NCBI GenBank assembly: GCA_020722565.1
Contig: DYKO01000003.1
Span: 1 to 64,000 of the forward strand
Direction of reading: 5' to 3'
Source of the DNA: Rikenella microfusus
GTDB lineage: Bacteria > Bacteroidota > Bacteroidia > Bacteroidales > Tenuifilaceae
Length of the DNA: 64,000 nt
Below are positions 36,824-46,802 of this stretch, piece by piece (position 1 is the stretch's first letter; every line of letters begins with the position of its first letter). The notes under the pieces were generated by a model that saw only the letters and a list, made by a program, of their open reading frames with translations, made no database searches and was not told where the DNA came from. The translations under genes were made by a program, and so were the position numbers.

Positions 36824-39178
36824 TTAATTTTCATCATCATCAAAACCCGAACTCATTTCTATAACCAATTCGTCCTCTGACGAAACTGCAGGTTTTGGCT
36901 TATCAAACTGGCGCAAAACTGAAGGTAGAAGGAAAAGATTTGTAATAACTGCATAGAGCAAGGTAATGGCCACCAGGATTCCTAAGGCTTTGGTTCCCCC
37001 AAAGCCCGAAGCAATAAACACACCAAAACCGAAAAAAAGTACCAAAAAGGTATAAATCATACTTATTGAGGTCTCCCTAATAGCATGAAAAATTGCCTCT
37101 TTAACATTAAAAGATGTACGGTACAGTTCCTGTCTATATTTGGTAAGAAAATGAATTGAGTTATCAACGGCAATACCAAGGGCAATACTGAAAACAATAA
37201 CCGTGCTCGGCTTTAAGTTTATGCCTATGTAGCCCATGGTGGCATCTGTAAGAAGCAAGGGTATCATGTTTACTCCTACGGCAAACAGGACGATACGGGC
37301 TTTTCGGAACAACCATGCTATTGCCAATGATATTAGTAAAATTGCCAATAGCAAACTAGATGCAAGGCTGTGAACCAAGAACTGTATTCCCTTTGTTACA
37401 ACTACACTCGCTCCGTTAACCATTACATCTTTAGATTCATCTCTAAAAACCTGATTGACATCATGCTGAATGCTATCTAGCAATGCTTTCATCTTAACGG
37501 AGCCCACATCGGCAACGTTATACACTATTCTAACGTATTGCCCGGTTGAATCAACCATGCGTGCATATAAATCGCTTGCACCTAAACTTCGTGGAATATA
37601 CGACATTATAAAAGCACGCTCAAACGGACCAATGAACTTATACTGATTTTCATTCCCATTATAGTAAGCCTGCCTGGCAAATTTCGATACCTCAACAATG
37701 GAAAAGGGTTTTGATACTTCAGGGTAGTCACCAATTTTTTCCTGTAGCTCGTTTATTCGCTGATAAACGGAATAGTTGAGATAACCATTAGGTTTTCCGG
37801 TATTGTAAACTATTTCAAGCGGCATTATTCCTTTAAAGTGATGCTCAAAGTATTTTAGGTCTTTTTGAACCGGATGGTTATTGGGCAGATCATCAACCAT
37901 GTAACCATTTGCTTTTAATAGCAAGGCCCCGGTTATACCAATAACAATAATAATCGCAGTTACAGCAAAGACCCAGTTGCGGTGATAGTAAGTAGTAATA
38001 ACAATGCGAGAAACGGCTGCTTTAAATGTTGACCTATTAAGATGCTTCAAATGCCTTTCCTTAGGATTTTGCATAATGCTAAAAAAGAAAGGAATTAAAA
38101 TTAGCGATATAAAAAATATTCCCATAACATTCAATGATGCTACTATACCAAATTCTCTTAAAATTTGAGTTTTAGTAACAACAAAAGTTACAAAACCAAG
38201 TGCAGTTGTTAGGTTTGTTAAGAATGTTGCACTTCCTATTTTATAAATAATCTGGTAAAGTGCTCTAATTTTATTTTTGTGATACGATATTTCGTGATGA
38301 TACTTATTTATGAGATAGATGCAGTTGGGTATGCCTATAACTATTAGCAAAGAAGGAATTGTTGCAGTTAAAAGAGTCAAATCATAATTCAATAGGGTTA
38401 AAGTACCCAGTGACCAAATTACAGCAACTCCAACAACAAGTATCGATATTAAAACTACCCTAAATGAACCAAAAAGAACTAAAAGAATTATTGTAGTTAA
38501 CAAAACTGATAAGGCTACAAACAAAATCATCTCATACTTGATCATTTCGCCAACCACCGAACGGATATAGGGTAAACCGGAATAATGCAAAGTATTTCCA
38601 GTTGCGGTTTCATATTTATTTCCCTGCTCTCTAATTTTCTCAATAATCTTTATTCTATCAGCCTGCATCATTTTTTCGCGATTAAGAGTTATGAGCATTA
38701 GATAGGTTTTAGTATCGGGGTTGTATAGCAGGCCCTTGTAAAAGGGTAGTTGGTTCACCACGCTTGCAAGCGAATCGGTGTTTTTATAGAAAGTGGATTC
38801 TAAAATTTTTACAGTTGCAAATTTTTTGGTTAGGGTATCTTTCTTAAGCATTATGGCATCGATAATGGAAAATATATGATCTACACCATCTGTGTTGTTA
38901 ATGTTTGCAGCAAGATTTTCCCAACTTTTAAGATTTTTTTTGCTAAAAAAGATCGAATCGGTAACCCCAATAACCATAATATTTTCGCCCTTGCCAAAAA
39001 GTTTTGATAGCCGTTCACTTTGAATATATACGCTATCGGATTTGGAAACCAACGGAGCGGGTTTGTATGACAATTTTATCTTGGTTGCCTTCCAAGCCAT
39101 AAAAAGAGTAAACAGAAATAGAATTGATGCAAGCAAAAACCTCTGCTTCAGAATAAAATGAGCAAGACGTTGAAACAT
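36824..39178 (-). CDS. RND/MMPL-family membrane transporter
   Basis: Inner-membrane protein of 784 residues with a duplicated RND layout: one helix, a periplasmic domain, five helices, a second domain, five helices. 'GIPNCIYLINKYHHE' and 'VFSIALGIAVDNSIHFLTKYR' are the TM4 motifs of the two halves (the latter keeps an Asp for proton coupling). This resembles MMPL/HpnN-like exporters that move hydrophobic lipids. Coupling to the polyprenyl synthase downstream supports a lipid role. No adaptor or outer-membrane partner is near. Confidence 0.88.
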   Translation of the reverse strand: MFQRLAHFILKQRFLLASILFLFTLFMAWKATKIKLSYKPAPLVSKSDSVYIQSERLSKLFGKGENIMVIGVTDSIFFSKKNLKSWENLAANINNTDGVDHIFSIIDAIMLKKDTLTKKFATVKILESTFYKNTDSLASVVNQLPFYKGLLYNPDTKTYLMLITLNREKMMQADRIKIIEKIREQGNKYETATGNTLHYSGLPYIRSVVGEMIKYEMILFVALSVLLTTIILLVLFGSFRVVLISILVVGVAVIWSLGTLTLLNYDLTLLTATIPSLLIVIGIPNCIYLINKYHHEISYHKNKIRALYQIIYKIGSATFLTNLTTALGFVTFVVTKTQILREFGIVASLNVMGIFFISLILIPFFFSIMQNPKERHLKHLNRSTFKAAVSRIVITTYYHRNWVFAVTAIIIVIGITGALLLKANGYMVDDLPNNHPVQKDLKYFEHHFKGIMPLEIVYNTGKPNGYLNYSVYQRINELQEKIGDYPEVSKPFSIVEVSKFARQAYYNGNENQYKFIGPFERAFIMSYIPRSLGASDLYARMVDSTGQYVRIVYNVADVGSVKMKALLDSIQHDVNQVFRDESKDVMVNGASVVVTKGIQFLVHSLASSLLLAILLISLAIAWLFRKARIVLFAVGVNMIPLLLTDATMGYIGINLKPSTVIVFSIALGIAVDNSIHFLTKYRQELYRTSFNVKEAIFHAIRETSISMIYTFLVLFFGFGVFIASGFGGTKALGILVAITLLYAVITNLFLLPSVLRQFDKPKPAVSSEDELVIEMSSGFDDDEN

Positions 39179-39294
39179 TTCGCTGAAATTTCTGATAATT
39201 AAACTGACAATAATAAGAATAAAATTTGAACATTGCTAAAATATATGCTCATACTCTTTTACCACATTTATTTTTAGATTTTAAAGTATAAAAT

Positions 39295-39302
39295 TACCTT
39301 TG
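39295..39302 (+). promoter_or_regulatory. Putative -7 element for Na/Pi symporter
   Basis: TACCTTTG, a TAnnTTTG match, 20 bases before the ATG at 39322. A divergent gene lies on the other side. No TTG at the expected distance. Confidence 0.42.
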
Positions 39303-39321
39303 CATAAGTTTATAAAATACT

Positions 39322-41046
39322 ATGCATTACGGACTTCTCGACTTATTAAATCTGGTTGGCTCGCTGGGATTATTCCTTTATGGAATGAAAATAATGAGCG
39401 AATCGCTCCAAAAGGTTGCCGGCGATAAAATGCGAGCCATTATTAGTTCTATGACTTCGAACCGATTTATGGGTATCCTTACCGGTTTTCTTGTGACAGC
39501 TGTGATTCAGTCGTCCTCCGCAACAACCGTCATGGTGGTTAGCTTTGTAAATGCCGGTCTTTTATCATTGGTTCAATCCATTGGAGTAATAATGGGCGCG
39601 AATATTGGAACCACAATTACTGCATGGCTTATTTCGTTGCTTGGCTTTAAATTTAGTATCATACTTATTGCCGTTCCATTAGTGGGTATTGGTTTCCCTC
39701 TATTATTCTCACGAAAGCAAAACCTCCGATTTTGGGGCGAAGTTCTAATCGGTTTTTCATTGCTGTTTATTGGCCTTGAGTTCTTAAAGAACTCTGTTCC
39801 CCGCGTGGATCAAAATCCCGAAATATTCACCTTTTTGTCCAATTACAGTAATCTTGGATTTGCTTCAATACTAATTTTCTTATTAATAGGGACACTTCTT
39901 ACTGTAGTTATACAATCATCAAGTGCAACTATGGCCCTAACCCTGGTAATGTGTAATCAGGGATGGATTAGTTTTGAGGTTGCAGCAGCCATGGTTTTAG
40001 GCGAAAACATTGGAACAACCATTACTGCTAACATTGCTGCTTTAATTGGCAATTTTTCCGCAAAACGCGCAGCAAGAGCACATTTTTTATTTAATGTGAT
40101 TGGAGTAATATGGATGCTTGCTATTTTTTACTCGTTTACAGGTATTATTGCTAAATTTCTCCAAAACAATTTTGGCAGCTCTCCCTACTCCGATTACTCT
40201 CAAATTCCTTTTGCTCTGAGTATTTTTCACTCTTCATTTAATCTAATAAACACCTTTTTGCTGGTTTGGTTTACTCCATTACTTGTTAAACTTGTAACAT
40301 GGATTGTTCCAGCAAAAAATGAAGAAGAGGAAGAATTTAGGCTAGTTCATATTAATACAGGTTTAATGACCACCGCTGAACTTTCACTTGTTCAGGCACA
40401 TAAGGAAACTATAATCTACGCTAAGCGCGTTTACAGAATGTATGGTTTTGTCCGTCAACTCTTTTCAGAAACCAACGATAAACAATTTGATGAGCTTTAC
40501 CAGCGTATTGAAAAGTATGAGGGTATAAGCGATAGAATTGAGGTAGAAATTGCAACATATTTAAATAAGGTTTCAACCTATGAACTTAGTAATGAGAGCT
40601 CCCGAAAGCTTCAGGCACTGTTTCGAGTTATCAGCGAAATAGAATCAGTTGCCGATAGCAACTATTCCCTGGCAAGAACGCTAAAGCGTAAACGCAATAT
40701 GAAAATATGGTTCAGTCAGGAAATTAGGGACAATATGAATAAAATGTTCGATCTTCTTGAGGAAGGCTTTGTGTTAATGAAAGATAATTTGGAGCACAGC
40801 CAACGAACTATTGCTATTAACCTTGATCCGGTTTACGATGCTGAAAAAAGAATAAATGAACTTCGAAATTTTCTGAAGGAGGAGCATATTAAAAACATCG
40901 AAGCAAATAAATATATGTATCAAGCCGGTGTAATATATAGCGATCTTTTTAACGAGGCTGAAAAAATGGGCGACTACATTATTAACATTTCTGAAGCTTT
41001 GGCCGAAGCAGAAAATCCTGTTAAACAACATGGATATACAATTTAA
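39322..41046 (+). CDS. Na/Pi cotransporter with PhoU-like domain
   Basis: Sodium/phosphate symporter, 574 residues. Two inverted repeats each bear QSSSAT ('AVIQSSSATTVMVVSFVNAG' and 'VVIQSSSATMALTLV'), the phosphate/sodium site of SLC34/NptA carriers. About eight helices fill residues 1-320; residues 350-560 form a PhoU-like helical bundle ('SRKLQALFRVISEIESVAD'). Imports inorganic phosphate. Single gene. Confidence 0.94.
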   Translation: MHYGLLDLLNLVGSLGLFLYGMKIMSESLQKVAGDKMRAIISSMTSNRFMGILTGFLVTAVIQSSSATTVMVVSFVNAGLLSLVQSIGVIMGANIGTTITAWLISLLGFKFSIILIAVPLVGIGFPLLFSRKQNLRFWGEVLIGFSLLFIGLEFLKNSVPRVDQNPEIFTFLSNYSNLGFASILIFLLIGTLLTVVIQSSSATMALTLVMCNQGWISFEVAAAMVLGENIGTTITANIAALIGNFSAKRAARAHFLFNVIGVIWMLAIFYSFTGIIAKFLQNNFGSSPYSDYSQIPFALSIFHSSFNLINTFLLVWFTPLLVKLVTWIVPAKNEEEEEFRLVHINTGLMTTAELSLVQAHKETIIYAKRVYRMYGFVRQLFSETNDKQFDELYQRIEKYEGISDRIEVEIATYLNKVSTYELSNESSRKLQALFRVISEIESVADSNYSLARTLKRKRNMKIWFSQEIRDNMNKMFDLLEEGFVLMKDNLEHSQRTIAINLDPVYDAEKRINELRNFLKEEHIKNIEANKYMYQAGVIYSDLFNEAEKMGDYIINISEALAEAENPVKQHGYTI

Positions 41047-41050
41047 CAAT

Positions 41051-41067
41051 TGATTGATTATCAATCA
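41051..41067. terminator. Weak AT-rich hairpin between convergent genes
   Basis: TGATTGA-TTA-TCAATCA, a 7-pair AT-rich stem followed by an A/T-rich run. It lies between the Na/Pi gene and atpG and could terminate either. Stability is low. Confidence 0.3.
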
Positions 41068-41093
41068 CAAAAAATTTTAATATTTTGTTATTT

Positions 41094-41969
41094 TTATGTA
41101 TTCAGTGCATTTGCTCCGGAGACAATCTCTAGTATCTCTTTGGTAATTGCCGCTTGCCTTGCCTTATTATACTCGAGTATCAATTGGTTTTGAAGCGATG
41201 ATGCATTTTCGGTTGCCTGGTGCATAGCAGTCATACGCGCTCCATGCTCCGCTGCAATACTCTCGATAATAGCAGAATGAATTTTGTTTAAAAGATAATA
41301 CGGCAATAACTTATTTAGTAAAACCTCCCTATTTGGTTCAATTATTGGTCTGATTAACTCTTGCTTGACTCCTTTTTGTAAAGGCAATATCGGAAGTAGC
41401 TGTTCATCTACTTGCATTTGCGAAGCTGCATTCTTAAATCGGTTGTATACCAGATACACTTTGTCTACATCAGCATTAAGAAAACTTTTGCTAAAATCAT
41501 TAAAAATATCCTTGGATAACTCAATATTGGGCTTGTCGAGAATGCTGTGATTTAAAGGGACAAAATTATATCCTCTCCGTTTTAGGGCTTCTTCTCCTTT
41601 TTTCCCAAGGGTATAAAAAACGATGTCCGAATTGGGATGAAGCCCCGAAACGTTGTTATATGTGGTAATAGCATGTTTAACTATATTTGAATTAAATGCT
41701 CCACACATGCTGTTATTGGAAGTAATAATAAGAATAACAATTCTTTTTACATTCTTTCTTTCAGTAAAATAAATATTTTTTCTTATATTATTACTATCTA
41801 TTGACTGATTTAATATGCTCATTATCTGTTCATTAAATGGCCTAAACCGAAAGACCGCAATTTGTGCCTTTTTAAATTTAGCAGCTGAAACCATTTTCAT
41901 TGCGCTGGTTATCTTTCGTGTTGAAGAAACCGATGCAATACGGGTTCGTATCTCCTTTAGGTTCGACAT
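41094..41969 (-). CDS. atpG: ATP synthase F1 gamma subunit
   Basis: Central rotor shaft of F1, 291 residues. 'SNLKEIRTRIASVSSTRKITSAMKMVSA' is covered by the conserved N-terminal coiled helix (T-R-K-I-T-x-A-M-K-M-V), and 'HGARMTAMHQATENA' in the C-terminal helix pairs with it. Last gene of the atp block, 8 bases after atpA. Confidence 0.96.
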   Translation of the reverse strand: MSNLKEIRTRIASVSSTRKITSAMKMVSAAKFKKAQIAVFRFRPFNEQIMSILNQSIDSNNIRKNIYFTERKNVKRIVILIITSNNSMCGAFNSNIVKHAITTYNNVSGLHPNSDIVFYTLGKKGEEALKRRGYNFVPLNHSILDKPNIELSKDIFNDFSKSFLNADVDKVYLVYNRFKNAASQMQVDEQLLPILPLQKGVKQELIRPIIEPNREVLLNKLLPYYLLNKIHSAIIESIAAEHGARMTAMHQATENASSLQNQLILEYNKARQAAITKEILEIVSGANALNT

Positions 41970-41977
41970 GTAATGTA

Positions 41978-43567
41978 TTACTTACTATAATCGATATAAT
42001 TTTTAGCAACCTCCTCAGCCAAATGGGTTAACGAATCGGCTATTTCATTTGTAAATTCACCGAGCGATATTTTATCGAGTTCATCCCTTAAAATTTTTGT
42101 GCAGCGCTCCAAAAAATCCTTTTCAAAATCGCGAATGCGATTTACTGGAATACTTTTAAGCAATCCCTTTGTACCACAATATATAATGGCCACCTGTTGC
42201 TCAACAGGCAAAGGTTGGTACTGTCCCTGTTTAAGTATTTCAACGTTTTTGGCACCCTTATCCAAAACTGTAAGTGTAGCAGCATCAAGGTCAGCACCAA
42301 ACTTAGCAAATGCTTCAAGTTCACGATACTGTGCCTGGTCAAGTTTTAAAGTACCCGCAACCTTACGCATCGAATTAATCTGCGCCTTGCCACCAACTCG
42401 CGATACCGATATACCAACATTAATAGCTGGGCGAATACCGTTATTAAAGAGGTTAGACTCTAGGAATATCTGCCCATCAGTGATTGAAATCACATTTGTG
42501 GGAATGTATGCCGATACATCGCCCGCCTGAGTTTCAATTATGGGGAGTGCCGTAAGTGATCCACCTCCCTTAACTAAAGGTTTAAGTACAGGGGGTAAAT
42601 CGTTCATCGCCATAGCAATTTCATCGGAATCTATAATTTTTGCGGCTCTTTCAAGTAATCTAGAATGTAAGTAGAACACATCTCCTGGATATGCTTCACG
42701 CCCGGGAGGGCGACGAAGCAGTAATGAAACCTCGCGATAGGCCACAGCCTGTTTTGAAAGATCATCGAAAACTACGAGGGCATGTCGTCCGGTATCGCGG
42801 AAGTATTCGCCTATGGCTGCACCTGCAAATGGGGCATAGAACTGCATTGCTGCAGGGTCCGATGCAGTTGCGACAACTATTGTAGTATACTCCATGGCAC
42901 CATGATCCTCTAGAGTTTTGGCTATATTGGCCACCGTAGAACCCTTTTGACCTACTGCAACATAAATACAATATACAGTATCGCCCTTTAGGTAATTATT
43001 ACGTTGATTGATTATAGTATCAATGGCGATTGCAGTTTTTCCTGTCTGGCGGTCGCCAATTATTAATTCACGTTGACCGCGACCTATTGGAATCATGGAG
43101 TCAATTGCCTTGATTCCGGTTTGGAGCGGCTCCGAAACAGGTTGACGGTATATAACACCAGGGGCCTTTCGCTCCAGAGGAAGCAATATGGTTTTTCCAG
43201 TTAAATGACCTTTTCCGTCTATGGGTTCACCCAGGGGATTTACAATTCTACCCAAAAGTTCATCGCCTACAGGTATTGAAGCAATCTCACCTAGTTGTTT
43301 TACCCTATCACCCTCTTTAATTTGCTCGGTTGCGCCTAGAATCACTATACCTACATTATCTTCCTCAAGGTTAAGAGCAATACCTCTTACACCCGATTCA
43401 AACTCAACCAACTCATTGGATTTAACATTGTTTAATCCAAAAACTCGTGCAATCCCATCGCTTACCTGTAAAACAAAACCAATATCTTCAAATTTTGCTT
43501 TAGTACTAATGCCTGCGAGCTCATCCTTAATGAGCTGGGTTATTTCGGATGGTTTTATTCCTGACAT
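41978..43567 (-). CDS. atpA: ATP synthase F1 alpha subunit
   Basis: Regulatory alpha chain of F1, 529 residues. Walker A GDRQTGKT at 171-178; '[21 protein letters not shown]' is represented by the VFDDLSKQA strand; '[24 protein letters not shown]' contains the arginine-finger region. Full length. Partner of the atpD product from the distant 6.7-8.2 kb locus. 5 bases after atpH. Confidence 0.97.
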   Translation of the reverse strand: MSGIKPSEITQLIKDELAGISTKAKFEDIGFVLQVSDGIARVFGLNNVKSNELVEFESGVRGIALNLEEDNVGIVILGATEQIKEGDRVKQLGEIASIPVGDELLGRIVNPLGEPIDGKGHLTGKTILLPLERKAPGVIYRQPVSEPLQTGIKAIDSMIPIGRGQRELIIGDRQTGKTAIAIDTIINQRNNYLKGDTVYCIYVAVGQKGSTVANIAKTLEDHGAMEYTTIVVATASDPAAMQFYAPFAGAAIGEYFRDTGRHALVVFDDLSKQAVAYREVSLLLRRPPGREAYPGDVFYLHSRLLERAAKIIDSDEIAMAMNDLPPVLKPLVKGGGSLTALPIIETQAGDVSAYIPTNVISITDGQIFLESNLFNNGIRPAINVGISVSRVGGKAQINSMRKVAGTLKLDQAQYRELEAFAKFGADLDAATLTVLDKGAKNVEILKQGQYQPLPVEQQVAIIYCGTKGLLKSIPVNRIRDFEKDFLERCTKILRDELDKISLGEFTNEIADSLTHLAEEVAKNYIDYSK

Positions 43568-43572
43568 AAATT

Positions 43573-44133
43573 CTACCTATTTTCAAATTTCACATCCAGA
43601 AGTTGCCTTTTTACAGTTCTAAGCTGGCCTTTAATACTGGTATCAAAAATGCGTCCATTAACCAGCAAGATATAACCTGCAATTAGCTCTGGATTTTCTA
43701 CTATTTCAAACTCACAAGATGACTTAAGGGTAGTTTCGATTTTTCTCTTAAGTTCATTTAGGATATTATCCTCGGGCATATGTGCAAACTCAATTTCAAC
43801 ATCAAGTATATTCCTGCTTGATAAATACTTCTTTCTGAACATAAGAAGAACCGGAATAATTTGTTCAGAACGATTTTTTCTTATCAACAATTCTAACAAT
43901 TGGATTATCTGGTCGGGAACTCCACTTGGTACAAATCGTAACAGTAGGTTTATTTTGTCGTGTAAATCAGTTTGCCTATCGCTTAAAACACGCCTAAGCA
44001 CTGGCCATTTGAGTAAAATATTGGATAGTTTCTTGGCAGATGTATAAATATTCTCAATATCACTTGATTCCGAAACTATTTCGAAAAAGGCAGAAGCATA
44101 ACGTGAAGCAATGGCACCAGTATTCATATTCAA
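43573..44133 (-). CDS. atpH: ATP synthase F1 delta subunit
   Basis: Peripheral-stalk delta chain, 186 residues, that fixes F1 to the b subunits. An N-terminal helical domain ('[13 protein letters not shown]') and the C-terminal '[22 protein letters not shown]' motif are typical (G-G-x-x-I-x-x-x-x-x-x-x-D-x-S). Its ATG overlaps the atpF stop by 4 bases. Confidence 0.94.
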   Translation of the reverse strand: MNMNTGAIASRYASAFFEIVSESSDIENIYTSAKKLSNILLKWPVLRRVLSDRQTDLHDKINLLLRFVPSGVPDQIIQLLELLIRKNRSEQIIPVLLMFRKKYLSSRNILDVEIEFAHMPEDNILNELKRKIETTLKSSCEFEIVENPELIAGYILLVNGRIFDTSIKGQLRTVKRQLLDVKFENR

Positions 44134-44624
44134 TTCTTAGGGATTTCCTCAATCAGTTTTTCTAAATATTCCTGCTGCTTTTGGCGATCTTGTAATTGGG
44201 AGCGAAGTATCTTTTCGGCCAAATTGAGGGTTAGTTGAGCCACATTAACATAAAGTTCTTTTTTGGCTTGTTTCCGTTCAAGTTGAATTTGCAGCCTTGC
44301 CTTGTCGAGCAATTTTTGGGTTTCGATACGTGCTTCATCCTTCGCTTCGGCAATTATTTTTTCCCGAAGGGCCTTTGTTTCAGCCAATTCTTTTTCGCGC
44401 TCCAATCGGGCTTTTTCTACCATTAACTTATTCTCCTCCTGTAATTTCAACAGTTCCTGTCGGGCTTCCTCAGCCATGCGCATGGAGCGCGCAATGCTAT
44501 CCTCTCTGTTTTTTAATGCCTGCAAAATGGGCTTCCATGCAAACTTTTTTAAAATGTAAAGGAGAATTCCAAATGAAAGCAATGCCCAAAAAAGCAATCC
44601 GTAATCTGGTGATACCAAGCCCAT
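44130..44624 (-). CDS. atpF: ATP synthase Fo b subunit
   Basis: Stator b chain, 164 residues from the ATG at 44624 (MGLVSPDYGLLFWALL). A longer reading from a TTG at 44660 would overlap atpE and adds non-conserved residues, so I reject it. One N-terminal helix (about 7-30) anchors it in the membrane; the rest is a long charged coiled coil ('REDSIARSMRMAEEARQELL'). Confidence 0.94.
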   Translation of the reverse strand: MGLVSPDYGLLFWALLSFGILLYILKKFAWKPILQALKNREDSIARSMRMAEEARQELLKLQEENKLMVEKARLEREKELAETKALREKIIAEAKDEARIETQKLLDKARLQIQLERKQAKKELYVNVAQLTLNLAEKILRSQLQDRQKQQEYLEKLIEEIPKN

Positions 44625-44635
44625 GGTATAAATAA

Positions 44636-44893
44636 TTAGATGAATAAAGCAATAATGCAAATAATAAGGGCAAAAAAGGCTACCCCTTCAATAAGTGCAG
44701 CCGATACAATCATATTGGTTCGGATATCACCAGAAGCTTCTGGCTGACGAGCAATTGATTTTAAAGCGCTAGAACCAATACTGGCAATGCCTAACGCTGC
44801 ACCTAATACTACAATACCAGCACTTATAGCAATGCCTGCCTTCGCTATTGAAGCACCATCGATTGATTGAAGTAATACCAAAAAAGTACTCAT
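44636..44893 (-). CDS. atpE: ATP synthase Fo c subunit
   Basis: Rotor ring proteolipid, 85 residues, two helices. The ion-binding Glu69 is in AALIEGVAFF. The residue after it is Gly, not Ser/Thr, and the first helix lacks the Gln of sodium-type rings, so proton coupling is inferred. 'IARQPEASGDIR' is the polar loop that contacts gamma/epsilon. About 9-residue N-terminal extension relative to E. coli. Confidence 0.95.
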   Translation of the reverse strand: MSTFLVLLQSIDGASIAKAGIAISAGIVVLGAALGIASIGSSALKSIARQPEASGDIRTNMIVSAALIEGVAFFALIICIIALFI

Positions 44894-44913
44894 ATTCGTT
44901 TGTTTTTAGGTTA

Positions 44914-45990
44914 TTAATGATGTTCCTCTATTGCCATTCCAATATAAAGAGCCGATAAAAGTGTAAAAACGTATGCCTGAATCAATGCCACCAGAAGCTC
45001 AAGTAGTGACATAAAAATCAAAAATAACAAAGAAACAGGGGCTACGGCAAAGCCCAAAGATGCCTTTATAGAAGCAAATATAAATATTAGAGACAGGAAA
45101 ACTACAGCAACCATATGTCCTGCCAAAATATTAGCAAATAGTCGAACCATAAGGACAAAGGGTTTAATAAAAATTCCAATGAACTCCACTAGGGGCATTA
45201 TGGGTATTGGCAATTTCAAAAATATAGGGATACCCGGTGGGCTAACTATATGTTTCCAGTAGCTCTTATTTCCATTTTTGTTTACAACAATAAAAGTAAA
45301 AATTGCCAGGGCCATAGTAACGGAAATATTTCCAGTTATATTAGCTCCACCTGGGAAAATTGGAATCAACCCTAAAAGATTCGCAAACCAGATAAAGAAA
45401 AAGAGTGTAAGCAAAAAGGGCATAAAACGTGCATATTTATTCTGTCCAATTGACGGGATTGCTATCTCATTACGAATAAAAATAATGAATGGTTCAAAAA
45501 CATTTTGCAAACCCGATGGGGGTAACTCAGGATTTCGTTGGTACCGTTTGGCTATGGTAGTAAAAACAACTGAAAGTAAAATGCTGATTAATATAATTGA
45601 AAAGGCATTCTTGGTTATTGAGAAATTTAAGGGTAATGAAACGTCCTCTGCATTGATTTTTTTTAATTCAACTATCTTCCCTCGGTACTTACCCTCTTCA
45701 GCAATTTTAAACCCTTTGAATACTTTACCGTGTTGCAACTTATAGGACATAAAAATATGAAAACCACTCCTGTTGCTGTAAATTATCACGGGTAACGGTA
45801 TGCTCACATGATGGTTATTATATGAAAAAATATGCCACTCATATGAGTCGCCAATGTGGTCAAAAATAAATTCGGATGCGTTGAATTTCTTTGAGTTGGG
45901 TTCAGAGTGAGCATCAGCAGCAAAGGTAAAAACTTGGCTAGCAACCAGTATTAGGGACAAAAAAAATGCCGATAACCTACTTGTTTTCAC
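44914..45990 (-). CDS. atpB: ATP synthase Fo a subunit
   Basis: Proton-channel a chain, 358 residues. The essential Arg283 is in MVRLFANILAGH. Helices lie at about 130-150, 190-210, 222-236, 270-300 and 305-355. The N-terminus has a signal-peptide-like helix (6-24) and a periplasmic domain of about 100 residues (30-125), an extension common in Bacteroidota. It overlaps the upstream gene by 14 bases. Confidence 0.95.
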   Translation of the reverse strand: MKTSRLSAFFLSLILVASQVFTFAADAHSEPNSKKFNASEFIFDHIGDSYEWHIFSYNNHHVSIPLPVIIYSNRSGFHIFMSYKLQHGKVFKGFKIAEEGKYRGKIVELKKINAEDVSLPLNFSITKNAFSIILISILLSVVFTTIAKRYQRNPELPPSGLQNVFEPFIIFIRNEIAIPSIGQNKYARFMPFLLTLFFFIWFANLLGLIPIFPGGANITGNISVTMALAIFTFIVVNKNGNKSYWKHIVSPPGIPIFLKLPIPIMPLVEFIGIFIKPFVLMVRLFANILAGHMVAVVFLSLIFIFASIKASLGFAVAPVSLLFLIFMSLLELLVALIQAYVFTLLSALYIGMAIEEHH

Positions 45991-46348
45991 TTTTATTTAG
46001 TTTGGCTATGTAGTAAGTAAAAAGGTAAAGGTTCACCAAATACGATATCAAATATATGAAAAGAATAAGTTTTTTGTCATCTTTTATTGTTAAAAAAAGC
46101 AACAACACAAATAAAATATTTAGCAATATATTGATAGACTTAACAATAAAAAAACGAACCAAAGTTCCCCTACTTTTTAAAAACCAATGGGCATTGTAAA
46201 GAATAAAAGTTACAATACCAATAATCCCAGGTATTAAAAAAATTAGGAAAATAAAACTATTTAAACCCCAAAATAGCTGCATAGCAATAACTATTGCTGC
46301 CAAAATTAGATTTATAATAAAAAATCTGCTCAGAAACTTTGCTTTCAT
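45977..46348 (-). CDS. Four-helix membrane protein upstream of atpB
   Basis: A 123-residue protein with four hydrophobic helices, a basic start (MKAKFLSRFF) and no known domain by eye. It overlaps atpB by 14 bases, so it is translated with it. The slot is where other bacteria carry atpI, and no atpI or atpZ homologue is otherwise present here. An assembly or magnesium-uptake helper role like AtpI is an inference from position only; sequence similarity to AtpI is not obvious. Confidence 0.7.
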   Translation of the reverse strand: MKAKFLSRFFIINLILAAIVIAMQLFWGLNSFIFLIFLIPGIIGIVTFILYNAHWFLKSRGTLVRFFIVKSINILLNILFVLLLFLTIKDDKKLILFIYLISYLVNLYLFTYYIAKLNKSENK

Positions 46349-46351
46349 GGT

Positions 46352-46738
46352 TTACTTGGACTCATCAAATAGGGTATTTTGTTCTTTTTCAATACCCAGC
46401 ATTGAGCAGTATCCAGTAAATTTACAACCTGGTTCAATGGCCAACTTTCCCACAGTAATGTCGCCATTAATTTTAGCTGTAGATTTTAGCGAAAGAAGCT
46501 CTTCTACTGTAACTTTCCCTTCAACAATTCCAGATATATCGGAATTTTTACAAATTAGCTCACCCTTAATTTTTCCAGTTTCACCAATCACAACCTTTCC
46601 CTTAATATTAAGATTACCAATTAGGGTACCATCAATTCTAAGGTCTCCTGAACTTTTAATGTCCCCGTTAATTTCGGTTCCTAAACCAATTAGGTTGATG
46701 TTGTTGGTAGTAAAGTCCGATTCATTAACCTTTGCCAT
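46352..46738 (-). CDS. Bactofilin-family polymer-forming protein
   Basis: A 128-residue bactofilin: a right-handed beta-helix with repeated hydrophobic-Gly steps ('LIGLGTEINGDIKSSGDLRIDG', shown in part, then 'GNLNIKGKVVIGETGKI'). Bactofilins form nucleotide-free filaments that organise envelope growth or localise proteins. It is separated by 3 bases from the four-helix protein gene, making it the promoter-proximal gene of the atpBEFHAG transcript, an uncommon pairing. Confidence 0.9.
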   Translation of the reverse strand: MAKVNESDFTTNNINLIGLGTEINGDIKSSGDLRIDGTLIGNLNIKGKVVIGETGKIKGELICKNSDISGIVEGKVTVEELLSLKSTAKINGDITVGKLAIEPGCKFTGYCSMLGIEKEQNTLFDESK

Positions 46739-46764
46739 AGCTATTAGTTTTAATGTTTAATGCA

Positions 46765-46772
46765 CAAATATA
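46765..46772 (-). promoter_or_regulatory. Putative -7 element of bactofilin-atp operon
   Basis: Reads TATATTTG on the minus strand, 26 bases before the bactofilin ATG. It supports the bactofilin gene being first in the atp block. No TTG at the exact spacing. Confidence 0.45.
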
Positions 46773-46802
46773 TAAAACAAATCAAACATCTTGTACGTCA
46801 TC

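Noticed and set aside
44625-44660. Longer atpF starting at TTG 44660
   Set aside because: It would overlap atpE and add residues not seen in b subunits; ATG at 44624 is better.
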